Positions 25,495 to 33,311 of a stretch of DNA of 64,000 bases are shown here, piece by piece. Below the pieces are notes generated by a model. It was not told the DNA's origin. It saw only the letters and a list, made by a program, of their open reading frames with translations, and did no database searches. Origin of the DNA: JACDER01 sp963717765 (lineage in GTDB: Bacteria; Actinomycetota; Thermoleophilia; Gaiellales; Gaiellaceae); assembly GCA_963717765.1 (NCBI GenBank), contig CAVQWX010000003.1, positions 186,001 through 250,000 on the forward strand, given 5' to 3'. Position numbers and translations under genes: made by a program. Each line of letters opens with the position of its first letter. Within the stretch, counting starts at the first letter, position 1.

Positions 25495-25638
25495 GTGGCA
25501 ACACTCCATGAAGAGCCTCAGCGCACGGGCTGGAGCCGCAAGACCTGGCTCGTCCTCATCGGCGCCGGCATTGCCGTCGCGCTTGCCGTCGTGCTCGTCG
25601 TCATCCTGAGCGGAGGCGGAGGCGGCGGAAACTACTAG
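25495..25638 (+). CDS. 47-residue single-pass membrane peptide
   Basis: GTG 25495 follows a strong ribosome-binding site (AAGGGAGGTG, 6-7 nt away). The peptide has a charged start (MATLHEEPQRTGWSRK), one transmembrane helix (TWLVLIGAGIAVALAVVLVV) and a Gly-rich tail ending GGGGGNY. Codon use matches the neighbours. The strong start signal and clean helix argue that it is real. No function is known; it precedes the membrane protein at 25683 in the same direction. Confidence 0.6.
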   Translation: MATLHEEPQRTGWSRKTWLVLIGAGIAVALAVVLVVILSGGGGGGNY

Positions 25639-25682
25639 AGCTCGTCGGGCGGGAGCGTACCTGCCATGCTCCCGCCCGATCG

Positions 25683-26528
25683 ATGACTTCCCTGCTCGGA
25701 TACACGCGGGCCGTCTTCGTCGCCGGGTTCTGCCTGACGATCGGGACGGGGATCGGCCTCTATGCCGTCCCGGGACGCACGGAGGACTACTGGGCGTGGA
25801 CGATCAAGTCGCCGCTGACCGCAGCGTTCTTCGGTGCGGGCTACCTGAGCGCCGCGTGCGCGCTTGGCCTGGCCGCCCGCGCGCCGAGTTGGGAGCGCGC
25901 GCGGATCGTCGCCGTGGCGGCGTTCACGCTCACGTCGCTCGCTCTCCTCGCGACGGTGCTCGAGCTGGGAACCTTCGCGTTCGGCGAGGGCGGCCTGACC
26001 GAGGCGGTCGCGTGGACCTGGCTCGCGGTATACGTGGCGCTCCCGCCCGCCGTGCTCGTCGCCTTCCTGCGCCAGGAACGTCTGGCGGTGGACGTGCCGG
26101 AGGAGCCCGCGGCCCTTCCTGTCTCGCGCCTCGTCTGCACGGCCATCGGCGCCGTCCTTGTCCTTATCGGGCTCGGCCTCTTCGCCGACTGGGGCTGGCT
26201 CGTCGACCGGTGGCCCTGGCCGCTGCCGCCGCTTCCCGCGCGGGTGGTCGGCGCGTGGCTGTGCACGTACGGGGCCGTGCTCCTCTGGTTCGGCATGGTG
26301 GAACGGAGCTGGGCGCGCGTGCGCTTCGGCGTCGTCTCCGCGGTGGTCGCGCTCGCGCTCGACATCGCGGCCGCGGCGCGGTTCTCGAGCGACCTGGACG
26401 ACGACGCGTCGACGATCGTCTACCTCATAGCCGTGAGCGGGCTGCTCGTGATCCTGCTCGGAATGTGGTGTCTCGAGGAGTGGCGCCTGACCTCGTCGAG
26501 GGCGCGCGGGGCTACGGTTAGCGGGTGA
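25683..26528 (+). CDS. Multi-pass membrane protein, unknown function
   Basis: A 281-residue, very hydrophobic protein with about eight predicted transmembrane helices (for example AVFVAGFCLTIGTGIGLYAV, LTAAFFGAGYLSAACALGLA, IVYLIAVSGLLVILLGMW) and a short basic C-terminal tail. No transporter signature is recognised. Its last codons overlap the trpD start (GTGA at 26525-26528), so it is translated with the tryptophan genes; a role in that pathway would be speculation. Confidence 0.7.
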   Translation: MTSLLGYTRAVFVAGFCLTIGTGIGLYAVPGRTEDYWAWTIKSPLTAAFFGAGYLSAACALGLAARAPSWERARIVAVAAFTLTSLALLATVLELGTFAFGEGGLTEAVAWTWLAVYVALPPAVLVAFLRQERLAVDVPEEPAALPVSRLVCTAIGAVLVLIGLGLFADWGWLVDRWPWPLPPLPARVVGAWLCTYGAVLLWFGMVERSWARVRFGVVSAVVALALDIAAAARFSSDLDDDASTIVYLIAVSGLLVILLGMWCLEEWRLTSSRARGATVSG

Positions 26529-27547
26529 TCCAGGAGGCTTTGGCGCGCCTGCTCGACGGCCGGGACCTCTCGCGCTCGGAGGCACGCGAGGCGATGGGGG
26601 AGATCATGCGCGGCGAGGCGACGGCCGGGCAGATCGGCGGGTTCCTCGTCGCGCTCCGGCTCAAGGGAGAGACGGTGGACGAGATCGCCGGCTGCGCCGA
26701 GGCCATGCGCGACCACGTCCTCCCGGTCGAGCCCTCCCGCCCTGATCTCGTGGACACGGCTGGGACGGGCGGCGACGGGGCGCATACGCTCAACATCTCG
26801 ACTGCGGCCGCGCTCGTGGCCGCAGCCGCGGGCGCCGGCGTGGCCAAGCATGGGAACAGGGCCGTCTCGTCCGCCTCCGGGTCGGCCGACGTGCTCGAGG
26901 CATTCGGCTTCGAGCTCGAGCTCGAGCCGGCGCGGATCGCCCGGTCGATCGACGAGCTCGGCTTCGGCTTCATGTTCGCCCCGACGCACCATCCCGCCAT
27001 GCGCCACGCCGCTCCGGTGCGGCGCGAGCTCGGCACGCGCACGATCTTCAACGTTCTCGGCCCGCTCACGAATCCGGCCCGTGCCCGGGCGCAGATCGTC
27101 GGCGTCTACTCCGCCGACCTCGTGCCGACGATCGCCGGCGTCCTCGCCAGCCTCGGTGCGCATCGCGCCTTCGTCGTGCACGGCGCAGGGGGAATCGACG
27201 AGCTCTCGCCGGCTGGCGTGAACCTGGCGTACGAGGTCGTCGACGGGGAGCTGCACAAGCGTGAGATCGACCCGCTGGACCTCGGGATCGAACGCTGCGC
27301 GGACGAAGACCTGCGCGGCGGGGCCCCGGCCGAGAACGCGGCGATGATCCGCGCCGTCTTCGCCGGCGAGCCCGGGCCGCGACGCGACGCGATCTTGCTC
27401 AATGCCGCAGGTGCGATCGCCGCCGCGGGGCACGCCGCCGACCTGGGCGAGGGTCTCGAGCACGCGCGCGAGGCCGTCGATTCCGGAGCGGCGGCGGGCC
27501 GTCTGGAGGAGCTGGTCGCGTTCTCGCGCACGGAGAGGGTCGCCTAG
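26525..27547 (+). CDS. trpD: Anthranilate phosphoribosyltransferase
   Basis: A 340-residue enzyme of normal length. It transfers phosphoribose from PRPP to anthranilate, the second step from chorismate to tryptophan. The PRPP loop VDTAGTGGDGAHTLNIST is at about residues 76-93, KHGNRAVSSASGSADVLEA at ~112-130, and the anthranilate-site region FMFAPTHHPAMRHAAPVR and TIFNVLGPLTNPARA follows at ~151-185. The GTG start overlaps the preceding gene; the stop directly abuts the GTG of trpCF. Confidence 0.95.
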   Translation: MIQEALARLLDGRDLSRSEAREAMGEIMRGEATAGQIGGFLVALRLKGETVDEIAGCAEAMRDHVLPVEPSRPDLVDTAGTGGDGAHTLNISTAAALVAAAAGAGVAKHGNRAVSSASGSADVLEAFGFELELEPARIARSIDELGFGFMFAPTHHPAMRHAAPVRRELGTRTIFNVLGPLTNPARARAQIVGVYSADLVPTIAGVLASLGAHRAFVVHGAGGIDELSPAGVNLAYEVVDGELHKREIDPLDLGIERCADEDLRGGAPAENAAMIRAVFAGEPGPRRDAILLNAAGAIAAAGHAADLGEGLEHAREAVDSGAAAGRLEELVAFSRTERVA

Positions 27548-28702
27548 GTGGGACGCTTTCGGGACGCACTCGCCGCCCCCGGCTTGACCGCGATCGCCGA
27601 GGTCAAGCGGCGCTCGCCTTCGGCGGGCGATCTCCGCCCCGACGCCGACCCACTCGCGCTCGCCGCAGGGTTCGAAGGCGCCGGTGCCGCCGCCGTCTCC
27701 ATCCTCGTGGACGACCGCTTCGGGGGCTCGGTCGCGGATCTCGTGGACGCGCGGTCGTCAACCGAGCTTCCTCTCCTGGCCAAGGGCTTCTTCTTCGCCG
27801 TGGAAGAGCTCGGCGTGCTGAGGGAGGCTGGCGCAGACGCCGTCCTCCTGCTCCTGCGCGACCTCGACGACGAGGAGGTGAGGCGCCTCATGGGTCGAGC
27901 TGCCGAGCTCGGGCTCGACACCCTCGTCGAGGCCCACGACTCGGACGAGCTCGAGCGCGCCGTCACGCTCGGCGCCGACCCGATCGGCATCAACGCTCGC
28001 GATCTGGGGACGTTCGCCATCGACCGGCGGGCGCAGCTGGAGCTCGTCGCCGGCGCGCCGCGCGACCGGGTGGTGGTCGCCGAGAGCGGAATCGCGTCCC
28101 GCGCGCAGGGAGCCGCCGCAGAGCTCGCCGGCGCCGCCGCGATCCTCGTGGGGTCCACGCTGATGCGCGCCCCCGATCCGTCCGTGAAGCTCGCGGAGCT
28201 GATCTCGCGCCCGCTCGTGAAGGTGTGCGGGCTGACGCGCGAGGAGGACGTTGCCGCAGCCGTCGAGGCCGGGGCCGACCTGGCCGGGTTCATCCTGGCG
28301 GAGGAGAGCCCGCGGCGCGCGGCCGAGGTTCTCCCCGTCCCGGAGACGGTGCTGTCCGTCGCGGTCTACGTCGGCGAGGAGGGGGACGCGCCGGCCGATC
28401 TCGTCCAGCTCTATGCGCGCGAGCAGGATCACCGCGGCCGCGACGCAGTCCTCCTGCGCGGCGGCGAGGAGGTGGCGCGCGTCGTCGATCTCCCCTGGCT
28501 CGAGGACGACCCGTCTCATCTCGAGCGCGCCCGACGGACCGACGGCAGGCTCATGCTCGCCGGCGGCCTCGGGCCGGAGAACGTCCGGCGTGCCATCGAC
28601 GCGGTGCGTCCCTGGGCCGTCGACGCCAGCTCCAGCCTCGAGACCGCGCCGGGAATCAAGGACCACGAGCGCGTGCGCGCGTACGTGGCCGCGGCGCGAT
28701 GA
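27548..28702 (+). CDS. trpCF: Fused indole-3-glycerol-phosphate synthase / phosphoribosylanthranilate isomerase
   Basis: 384 residues with two TIM-barrel enzymes in one chain. Residues 1-~218 are TrpC: EVKRRSPSAGDL with the substrate Lys, LLAKGFFF with the catalytic Lys, LVEAHD, IGINARDL and VVAESGI. Residues ~219-384 are TrpF: VKVCGLTREEDV with the catalytic Cys, LAGGLGPENV and VDASSSLETAPGIKD with the catalytic Asp. They catalyse consecutive steps (isomerisation, then ring closure). Both domains are compact (E. coli TrpCF is about 450 residues). The stop overlaps the trpB start (ATGA). Confidence 0.93.
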   Translation: MGRFRDALAAPGLTAIAEVKRRSPSAGDLRPDADPLALAAGFEGAGAAAVSILVDDRFGGSVADLVDARSSTELPLLAKGFFFAVEELGVLREAGADAVLLLLRDLDDEEVRRLMGRAAELGLDTLVEAHDSDELERAVTLGADPIGINARDLGTFAIDRRAQLELVAGAPRDRVVVAESGIASRAQGAAAELAGAAAILVGSTLMRAPDPSVKLAELISRPLVKVCGLTREEDVAAAVEAGADLAGFILAEESPRRAAEVLPVPETVLSVAVYVGEEGDAPADLVQLYAREQDHRGRDAVLLRGGEEVARVVDLPWLEDDPSHLERARRTDGRLMLAGGLGPENVRRAIDAVRPWAVDASSSLETAPGIKDHERVRAYVAAAR

Positions 28703-29814
28703 CCGCGGGGCTGTACGGCCCGTATGGCGGCCGTTACGTCCCGGAGACGCTCGTCCCGGCCCTGGACGAGCTGGAAGCCGGCTGGCGTGAGGCTTGGGCG
28801 GACGAAGCGTTCCGCCGCGAGCTGGACGAGCTGGGGCGTTCGTACGCCGGCCGCCCGACACCGCTGACCCTCGCGGAGCGCTTCGCGCCGGGCAAGCGGC
28901 TGTACCTGAAGCGCGAGGACCTCCTCCACACGGGGGCGCACAAGCTCAACAACGCGCTCGGCCAGGCGGTGCTGGCGCGGCGTCTCGGCAAGCGGCGGAT
29001 CGTGGCCGAGACCGGCGCCGGGCAGCACGGCGTGGCGACGGCGACCGTCTGCGCCCGCTTCGGCTTCGAGTGCGTCGTGTACATGGGCTCCGAGGACATG
29101 CGCCGCCAGCATCCGAACGTCGAGCGGATGAAGCTGCTCGGGGCGGAGGTGCGCCCCGTCGAGTTCGGCACGCGCACGCTCAAGGAGGCGACGAGCGAGG
29201 CGATCCGCGACTGGATCACGAACGTCGACACGACGCACTACCTCATCGGTTCGTGTGTGGGGCCGCATCCTTATCCGGAGATCGTTCGAGAATTACAGTC
29301 GGTTATAGGCCGGGAGGCGCGGGAGCAGTTCCTCGCCGCCGAGAGCCGCCTGCCCGAGGCCGTGGTCGCCTGCGTGGGCGGCGGGTCGAACGCGATCGGG
29401 ATCTTCGCCGGCTTCCTCGAGGACGAGGACGTGCGCCTCGTGGGGGTGGAAGCGCGCGACGCGGCGAGCCTCGCGACTGGGCGTCCAGGGGTGCTGCACG
29501 GCGCGCGCTCCTCGCTTCTGGCCGACGAGGACGGACAGGTGCTGGACGCGCACTCGATCTCGGCCGGGCTCGACTATCCCGGCGTCGGGCCCGAGCACGC
29601 GTTCCTGCGCGACTCGGGCCGCGCTACCTACGTGACCGCGTAGGACGACGAGGCGGTCGCCGCCTTCAAGCGCCTGTCGGCGACCGAGGGCATCGTCCCC
29701 GCGCTCGAGCCGGCCCACGCGCTCGCCCGCGCTGCCGACCTCGACGCGGAGCTCGTTCTCGTGTGTCTGTCCGGGCGCGGGGACAAGGATCTCTCCGAAG
29801 CCCTGGCCAGATGA
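28699..29814 (+). pseudogene. trpB: Tryptophan synthase beta chain interrupted by an in-frame TAG
   Basis: The frame shows TrpB throughout: KLNNALGQ with the PLP Lys, ETGAGQHG, VACVGGGSNAIGIF and the C-terminal LSGRGDKDL. An amber codon TAG at 29641-29643 interrupts it at ATYVTA-stop-DDEAVAAFKRL, in a region where homologues read SATDDEAL. The same frame then continues to TGA 29814. A product stopped at TAG (314 residues) would lack the Ser of the GRGDKD motif that contacts the PLP ring nitrogen and should be inactive. Possibilities are a true nonsense mutation, a sequence error, or readthrough; another trpB could exist elsewhere in the genome. Confidence 0.8.
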
Positions 29815-29822
29815 ACTGCTAT

Positions 29823-29844
29823 ATTATTCTGCATGAATAGTAAT
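29823..29844. promoter_or_regulatory. AT-rich imperfect palindrome over the vapB start
   Basis: Twenty-two bases centred on the vapB ATG (29833) match their own reverse complement at 16 positions. The stretch is far more AT-rich than its surroundings. Antitoxin-toxin complexes of this class repress their own operon by binding such palindromes, so this is a candidate operator; that is inference. Confidence 0.45.
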
Positions 29845-30072
29845 ACGGATACTCTCATCGTTCGCCTCGATCCGCACGTGAAAAGGCGTCTGGCCGTTCG
29901 GGCGGCGGGCGACCGGACGAATATGAGCGAGATCGCCCGTCAGGCGATCGAGGCCCGGCTCGACGAGCTCGATCGGGCCGACCGGGCACGGCGGATGATC
30001 GAGCGCGCAGCCGGAAGCGCCGGCCCCGGGATGTCGACGGACGAGATCATGTCCCTCACCCGCGGTGAGTGA
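29833..30072 (+). CDS. vapB: VapB-type ribbon-helix-helix antitoxin
   Basis: 79 residues. The N-terminal LIVRLDPHVKRRLAVRAAG, then NMSEIARQAIEARLDEL, is a ribbon-helix-helix DNA-binding domain; the C-terminal tail (PGMSTDEIMSLTRGE) is the usual toxin-neutralising segment. It overlaps the PIN-domain gene by 8 bp in the antitoxin-first order normal for vapBC. It begins 19 bp after the trpB terminal stop, inside the trp gene order, within an AT-rich patch that suggests it arrived by transfer. Confidence 0.8.
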   Translation: MNSNTDTLIVRLDPHVKRRLAVRAAGDRTNMSEIARQAIEARLDELDRADRARRMIERAAGSAGPGMSTDEIMSLTRGE

Positions 30073-30487
30073 CGAGCCCGCGCACGCGCTAACGCTCGTC
30101 GACTCCAACATCCTGATTGACATAGTGACTCGGGACCCCACGTGGTTCGCATGGTCCGCCGGAGCCCTTGCAACGGCGGCGGCCGCCGGGGACGCGGGCA
30201 TCAATCCCATCGTCTACTCCGAGATCGCGGTCCGAATGGAGCAGGCAGAAATGATCGACGAAGCCTTTCCTGTCGAGGATCTGGTCCGCTGGCCTCTTCC
30301 CTGGGAGGCTGCGTTCCTCGCCGGACGCGCCTTCCTTGCCTACCGGCGGGCGGGAGGCGTTCGCCGGTCGCCCCTTCCGGACTTCTACATCGGTGCGCAC
30401 GCCTCAGTCGGCGGGATGCGCCTCTTGACCCGGGATACCAAGCGCTACCGGACGTATTTCCCGAAGCTGCAGCTGATCTCGCCGTGA
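30065..30487 (+). CDS. vapC: VapC-type PIN-domain toxin ribonuclease
   Basis: 140 residues with the PIN acidic residues in place: VDSNILID near residue 13-20 (first Asp), YSEIAVRM near 52-59 (Glu), and LPDFYIGAHA near 107-116 (second Asp), then LLTRDTKRYRTYFP, the conserved end of the fold. Such toxins are magnesium-dependent RNases that cut tRNA or rRNA and are held inactive by VapB. The stop codon TGA overlaps the trpA GTG (GTGA at 30484-30487), so ribosomes finishing vapC can restart on trpA. Confidence 0.85.
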   Translation: MSDEPAHALTLVDSNILIDIVTRDPTWFAWSAGALATAAAAGDAGINPIVYSEIAVRMEQAEMIDEAFPVEDLVRWPLPWEAAFLAGRAFLAYRRAGGVRRSPLPDFYIGAHASVGGMRLLTRDTKRYRTYFPKLQLISP

Positions 30488-31182
30488 AGCTCCTCGCGAT
30501 CTACCTGATGGCCGGCGCGGAGACGCCCGAGCTGGCCGAGGCGGCAGTGGACGGAGGCGCCGACCTGATCGAGATCGGCTTTCCGTTCTCCGATCCCCTG
30601 GCGGACGGGCCGGTGATCCGCGCGGCGGCCGAGCGGGCGCTCGCTGCAGGCATGCGCACCCACGCATGCCTCCAATGCCTGGCCGAGACGCGCCGGCGCG
30701 TGGACGTCCCGCTCGTCCCCATGACGTACGCGTCGCTGCTCGAGGCGCACGGGTACGAGCGCTTCGCCGAGGACGCCCGCGCGGCTGGCGCAACCAGCCT
30801 GATCGTGGCGGACCTGCCGATCGAGGCCGAGCCGGAGCTCCGGCGCGTCCAGCTCGTCGCGCCGACCACGCCCGCCGAGCGCCTCGAGCTCGCGGCGCAG
30901 CGAACGGACGGCTGGCTCTACCTCGTGTCGGTCACCGGAACAACAGGGCCGCGCGACTCGCTCTCCCCGCAAGCCGCAGAGCTCGTCCGCAGCGCCCGCG
31001 ACGTGACAGACGTGCCGTTGCTCCTCGGATTCGGCATCTCGACGCCCGAGCAGGCAGCCGAGGCCGCGGCGCATGCGGACGGGGTGGTCGTCGGCAGCCG
31101 CGCCGTCCAGGTGGCGGAGGAAGGCCCGAAGGCGCTGCACGATTACGTCCGCTCGCTGCGCGCGGCCATCGACGTGCAGTGA
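30484..31182 (+). CDS. trpA: Tryptophan synthase alpha chain
   Basis: 232 residues, about 30 shorter than E. coli TrpA, mainly because it begins directly with the first strand (MKLLAIYLMAGAETPELAEA). The catalytic Glu and Asp are present in DLIEIGFPFSDPLADGP; YLVSVTGTTGPRDSLS and LLGFGISTPEQ follow as expected. It cleaves indole-3-glycerol phosphate to indole, which TrpB joins to serine. It starts with GTG overlapping vapC, so its translation now depends on the inserted pair. Its stop overlaps the following kinase relic. Confidence 0.92.
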   Translation: MKLLAIYLMAGAETPELAEAAVDGGADLIEIGFPFSDPLADGPVIRAAAERALAAGMRTHACLQCLAETRRRVDVPLVPMTYASLLEAHGYERFAEDARAAGATSLIVADLPIEAEPELRRVQLVAPTTPAERLELAAQRTDGWLYLVSVTGTTGPRDSLSPQAAELVRSARDVTDVPLLLGFGISTPEQAAEAAAHADGVVVGSRAVQVAEEGPKALHDYVRSLRAAIDVQ

Positions 31183-31621
31183 AGGACCTCGAGGAGCGGC
31201 TGGCGCGCGCTTTCCCCGAGCTCGAAGTCGCGCCGCTCGAGGAGCTGGCGACCGGCTTCCACAGCGTCGCCGTCGAGACCGCGGACGGGATCGTCTTCCG
31301 CATTCCGCGGCAGGAGGGGACCGCGAACGGCCATACCGCGGAACACCGCCTTCTTCCGCTGCTGGCCGAGCGCCTACCAGCACGGATCCCGCTGCCGGAG
31401 TGGATGAAATCGAGCGCGTCACCCGCTGGTGGCACTCGGCGCGCAACGAGCTCGAACGCTTCGAGCCGGCGCTCCGCCACGGCGACCCGTGGTACGGGAA
31501 CCTGCTCGTGGACGAGTCGGGCGAGCTGACAAGCGACCTCGGCTGGGAGGGCTTCGGAGACGAGGCCGAGCTCGCGGAGTCGGTCGCGAAGCTTCGCGCC
31601 GGCCCGATCCTCAGCGGCTGA
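31179..31621 (+). pseudogene. Aminoglycoside-phosphotransferase-like kinase, internally deleted
   Basis: GTG 31179 overlaps the trpA stop. The first ~70 residues (LEELATGFHSVAVETADGIVFRIP) are the nucleotide-binding start of an APH/choline-kinase fold. After about 31400 the frame changes and the sequence jumps to the C-terminal half: RWWHSARNELE, LRHGDPWYGNLLVD (catalytic loop, usual HGDLHPGNLL), DLGWEGFGD. The ~100 residues between the lobes are missing. Deletion plus frameshift make it nonfunctional. Confidence 0.7.
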
Positions 31622-32183
31622 GCGCGTGCGCCACGACGTCTCCCAGGTGTCGATAGCCCGCGACGGACGGGTGGTCGCCGTCGGACGTCCACTCCTCGCG
31701 CATGCGGCCGGGTCGCTCTGGGTCCTCCAGCGTGTCGTGGAAGGGCAGCACCGGGGCGCCGAGCTCGTGGATGAGCGCGTTCAGCCGCCGGATCGGCTTC
31801 TCGGCACGCGGATGGCCGTTGTTCCAGGGAAGGACTTCCGCGACGACCACGCGCAGCCCGAGCTCGAGTCCGCGCTCGACCATCGCGCGCAGGCTCTCCG
31901 CCGCCGGCTCCACCGGGTGCCGCTGCGCGATGTCGTTGATCCCGCCCTGGACGATGAGGACGTCGGCGCCGGTCGCGCACTCGTCGAGCCGGAGCGCGAT
32001 CTCGTCCGTCCGCTGCCCGTAGATCCCGCAGTTGCGGAAGGCCAGGCGCGGATCGCGGAGCGTGGCCCAGTGCTCGTACTGGTTCTCGGGGTCGGGGCGG
32101 CGGATGCGCGCCCGCATGGCGGGATCCGGATCCCAGAGCGGTGACCCCGCCGTGATCGAGTCGCCCAGAGCGGCGACGATCAT
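31611..32183 (-). CDS. SGNH/GDSL-family hydrolase
   Basis: 190 residues. The four SGNH blocks are visible: ALGDSITAG (nucleophile Ser) at residues 5-13, CGIYGQRTDEI (Gly), VQGGINDIAQ (Asn) and SDGDHPSVAGYRHL (catalytic Asp and His) near the end. Members hydrolyse esters or thioesters of lipids and carbohydrates. No signal peptide is present, so it is cytoplasmic. The ATG at 32183 overlaps the stop of the SelA-like gene by one base (TAATG), so the two are coupled. Confidence 0.88.
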   Translation of the reverse strand: MIVAALGDSITAGSPLWDPDPAMRARIRRPDPENQYEHWATLRDPRLAFRNCGIYGQRTDEIALRLDECATGADVLIVQGGINDIAQRHPVEPAAESLRAMVERGLELGLRVVVAEVLPWNNGHPRAEKPIRRLNALIHELGAPVLPFHDTLEDPERPGRMREEWTSDGDHPSVAGYRHLGDVVAHALSR

Positions 32184-33292
32184 TACGCGAGCGAGGCGCG
32201 CAGTTGGGCGGCGACATACGCGCACTGCTCGGGGAGGAGCGTGTCGGCCGCGACGATGAGCGTGTCGTCCCACCGGTGCACGGCGATGCGCGGGTTTCCG
32301 TCCCAGAGGGCGCGCTCCACTTCCGGTGCCCGCGCGGTATGCAGCACCAGGCAATTGACAGGCTCGTCCTCGAGCGTCTCTACCATGGTGAAAAAGCGCC
32401 GCTCGGTGGTCACGCCTGGGAGACCCTCCACCGCGCTCGCCAGCTGGTCGACCAGCTCCGCGTACGAGCGCCAGCGCGCTTCGTGGTCCGCTTCGAACCA
32501 CTCCTCGACTGCAACCGTCGTCCCGACCACCGTGTGCAGGTCGAGCTTGAACGGGCGGCCGTACTTCGCCCAGCGCCCGGTCTCGAAGTTCGTGAAGTCG
32601 ACGCCCGCGAGCGCGTCCACCAGGTCGGCGCGCCCGACGACGAAGCCGCCCGTGTTGGGGCCGTAGGAGTACTTGGCGCTGAAGCAGACGAGGTCGGCAC
32701 CTTCCTCGGTGAAGCGGCGCATCCCTTCGGGCGGGTAGTTGAGGAAGGCAGCGTCGGCGATCGTCGGAATCCCGCGCTCGCGGGCGAGCGCCGCAACCTC
32801 CCGGAGCGGTAGCGCGCCCGGCAGCTCGTCCAGGTGCGCGGGGACGAACGCCGCAGCGACGCGCTCGGGATCGAGCGCCTGCTCGAGCTCCTCCAGCGAG
32901 CCCACGAGGCGGAGCCTTGCGCCCGGCAGCCGGATCACGCGCGCGTACTTGTACTCCGGCAGCTGAACGCTCTGGAAGACGATCTCGTCCGGCAGCCCGC
33001 TCGTCTCGGGCAGGCGCTCCGACGCCTCGCCGGCGCCGCGCGTCATGCACGCAGCCGTTGCCAGCGCGATTCCGGCGGCTGCGCCCGGCGTCACGCGGCC
33101 AGCCTCCGCTCCGAGGAGCGCGGCCAAGCGTTTCCCCGTCGCCTCGAGCAGCTCGCTCATCGACGCGGCGCTCCGGTTCGCCTCGCTCATCGCGGCCCAG
33201 ACCTTCTCTCCGATGATCGCTCCTCCGAGCTCGCTGTACACGCCCCGGCAGTTGACGACGGGACGCGCGCCGAGGCGGTCGTACACGTTCAT
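32183..33292 (-). CDS. SelA-like PLP-dependent enzyme (SelA/DgaE superfamily)
   Basis: 369 residues of fold type I PLP enzyme. Its start (MNVYDRLGARPVVNCRGVYSELGG) and the Lys in CFSAKYSYGPNTGGFVVG are typical of the SelA-like family (COG1921), which includes selenocysteine synthase paralogues and D-glucosaminate-6-phosphate ammonia-lyases. It is clearly distinct from the true selA at 54259: it lacks the N-terminal tRNA-binding region and has different motifs. A carbon-nitrogen lyase role is more likely than Sec synthesis. It is divergent from the AhpD-like selenoprotein gene with only 19 bp between starts, and co-translated with the SGNH hydrolase. Confidence 0.75.
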   Translation of the reverse strand: MNVYDRLGARPVVNCRGVYSELGGAIIGEKVWAAMSEANRSAASMSELLEATGKRLAALLGAEAGRVTPGAAAGIALATAACMTRGAGEASERLPETSGLPDEIVFQSVQLPEYKYARVIRLPGARLRLVGSLEELEQALDPERVAAAFVPAHLDELPGALPLREVAALARERGIPTIADAAFLNYPPEGMRRFTEEGADLVCFSAKYSYGPNTGGFVVGRADLVDALAGVDFTNFETGRWAKYGRPFKLDLHTVVGTTVAVEEWFEADHEARWRSYAELVDQLASAVEGLPGVTTERRFFTMVETLEDEPVNCLVLHTARAPEVERALWDGNPRIAVHRWDDTLIVAADTLLPEQCAYVAAQLRASLA

Positions 33293-33311
33293 GCGGCGTA
33301 GTATCGGGCTC

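Noticed and set aside
29641..29643. Pyrrolysine at the trpB TAG
   Set aside because: TrpB needs no such residue, no pyl genes or hairpin are visible, and homologues have ordinary residues here; a nonsense change or an error is simpler.
32183..33292. Calling the SelA-like gene a second selenocysteine synthase
   Set aside because: It lacks the N-terminal tRNA-binding region and the SelA active-site context (FSGDKLLGGPQAG); a bona fide selA exists at 54259-55542.
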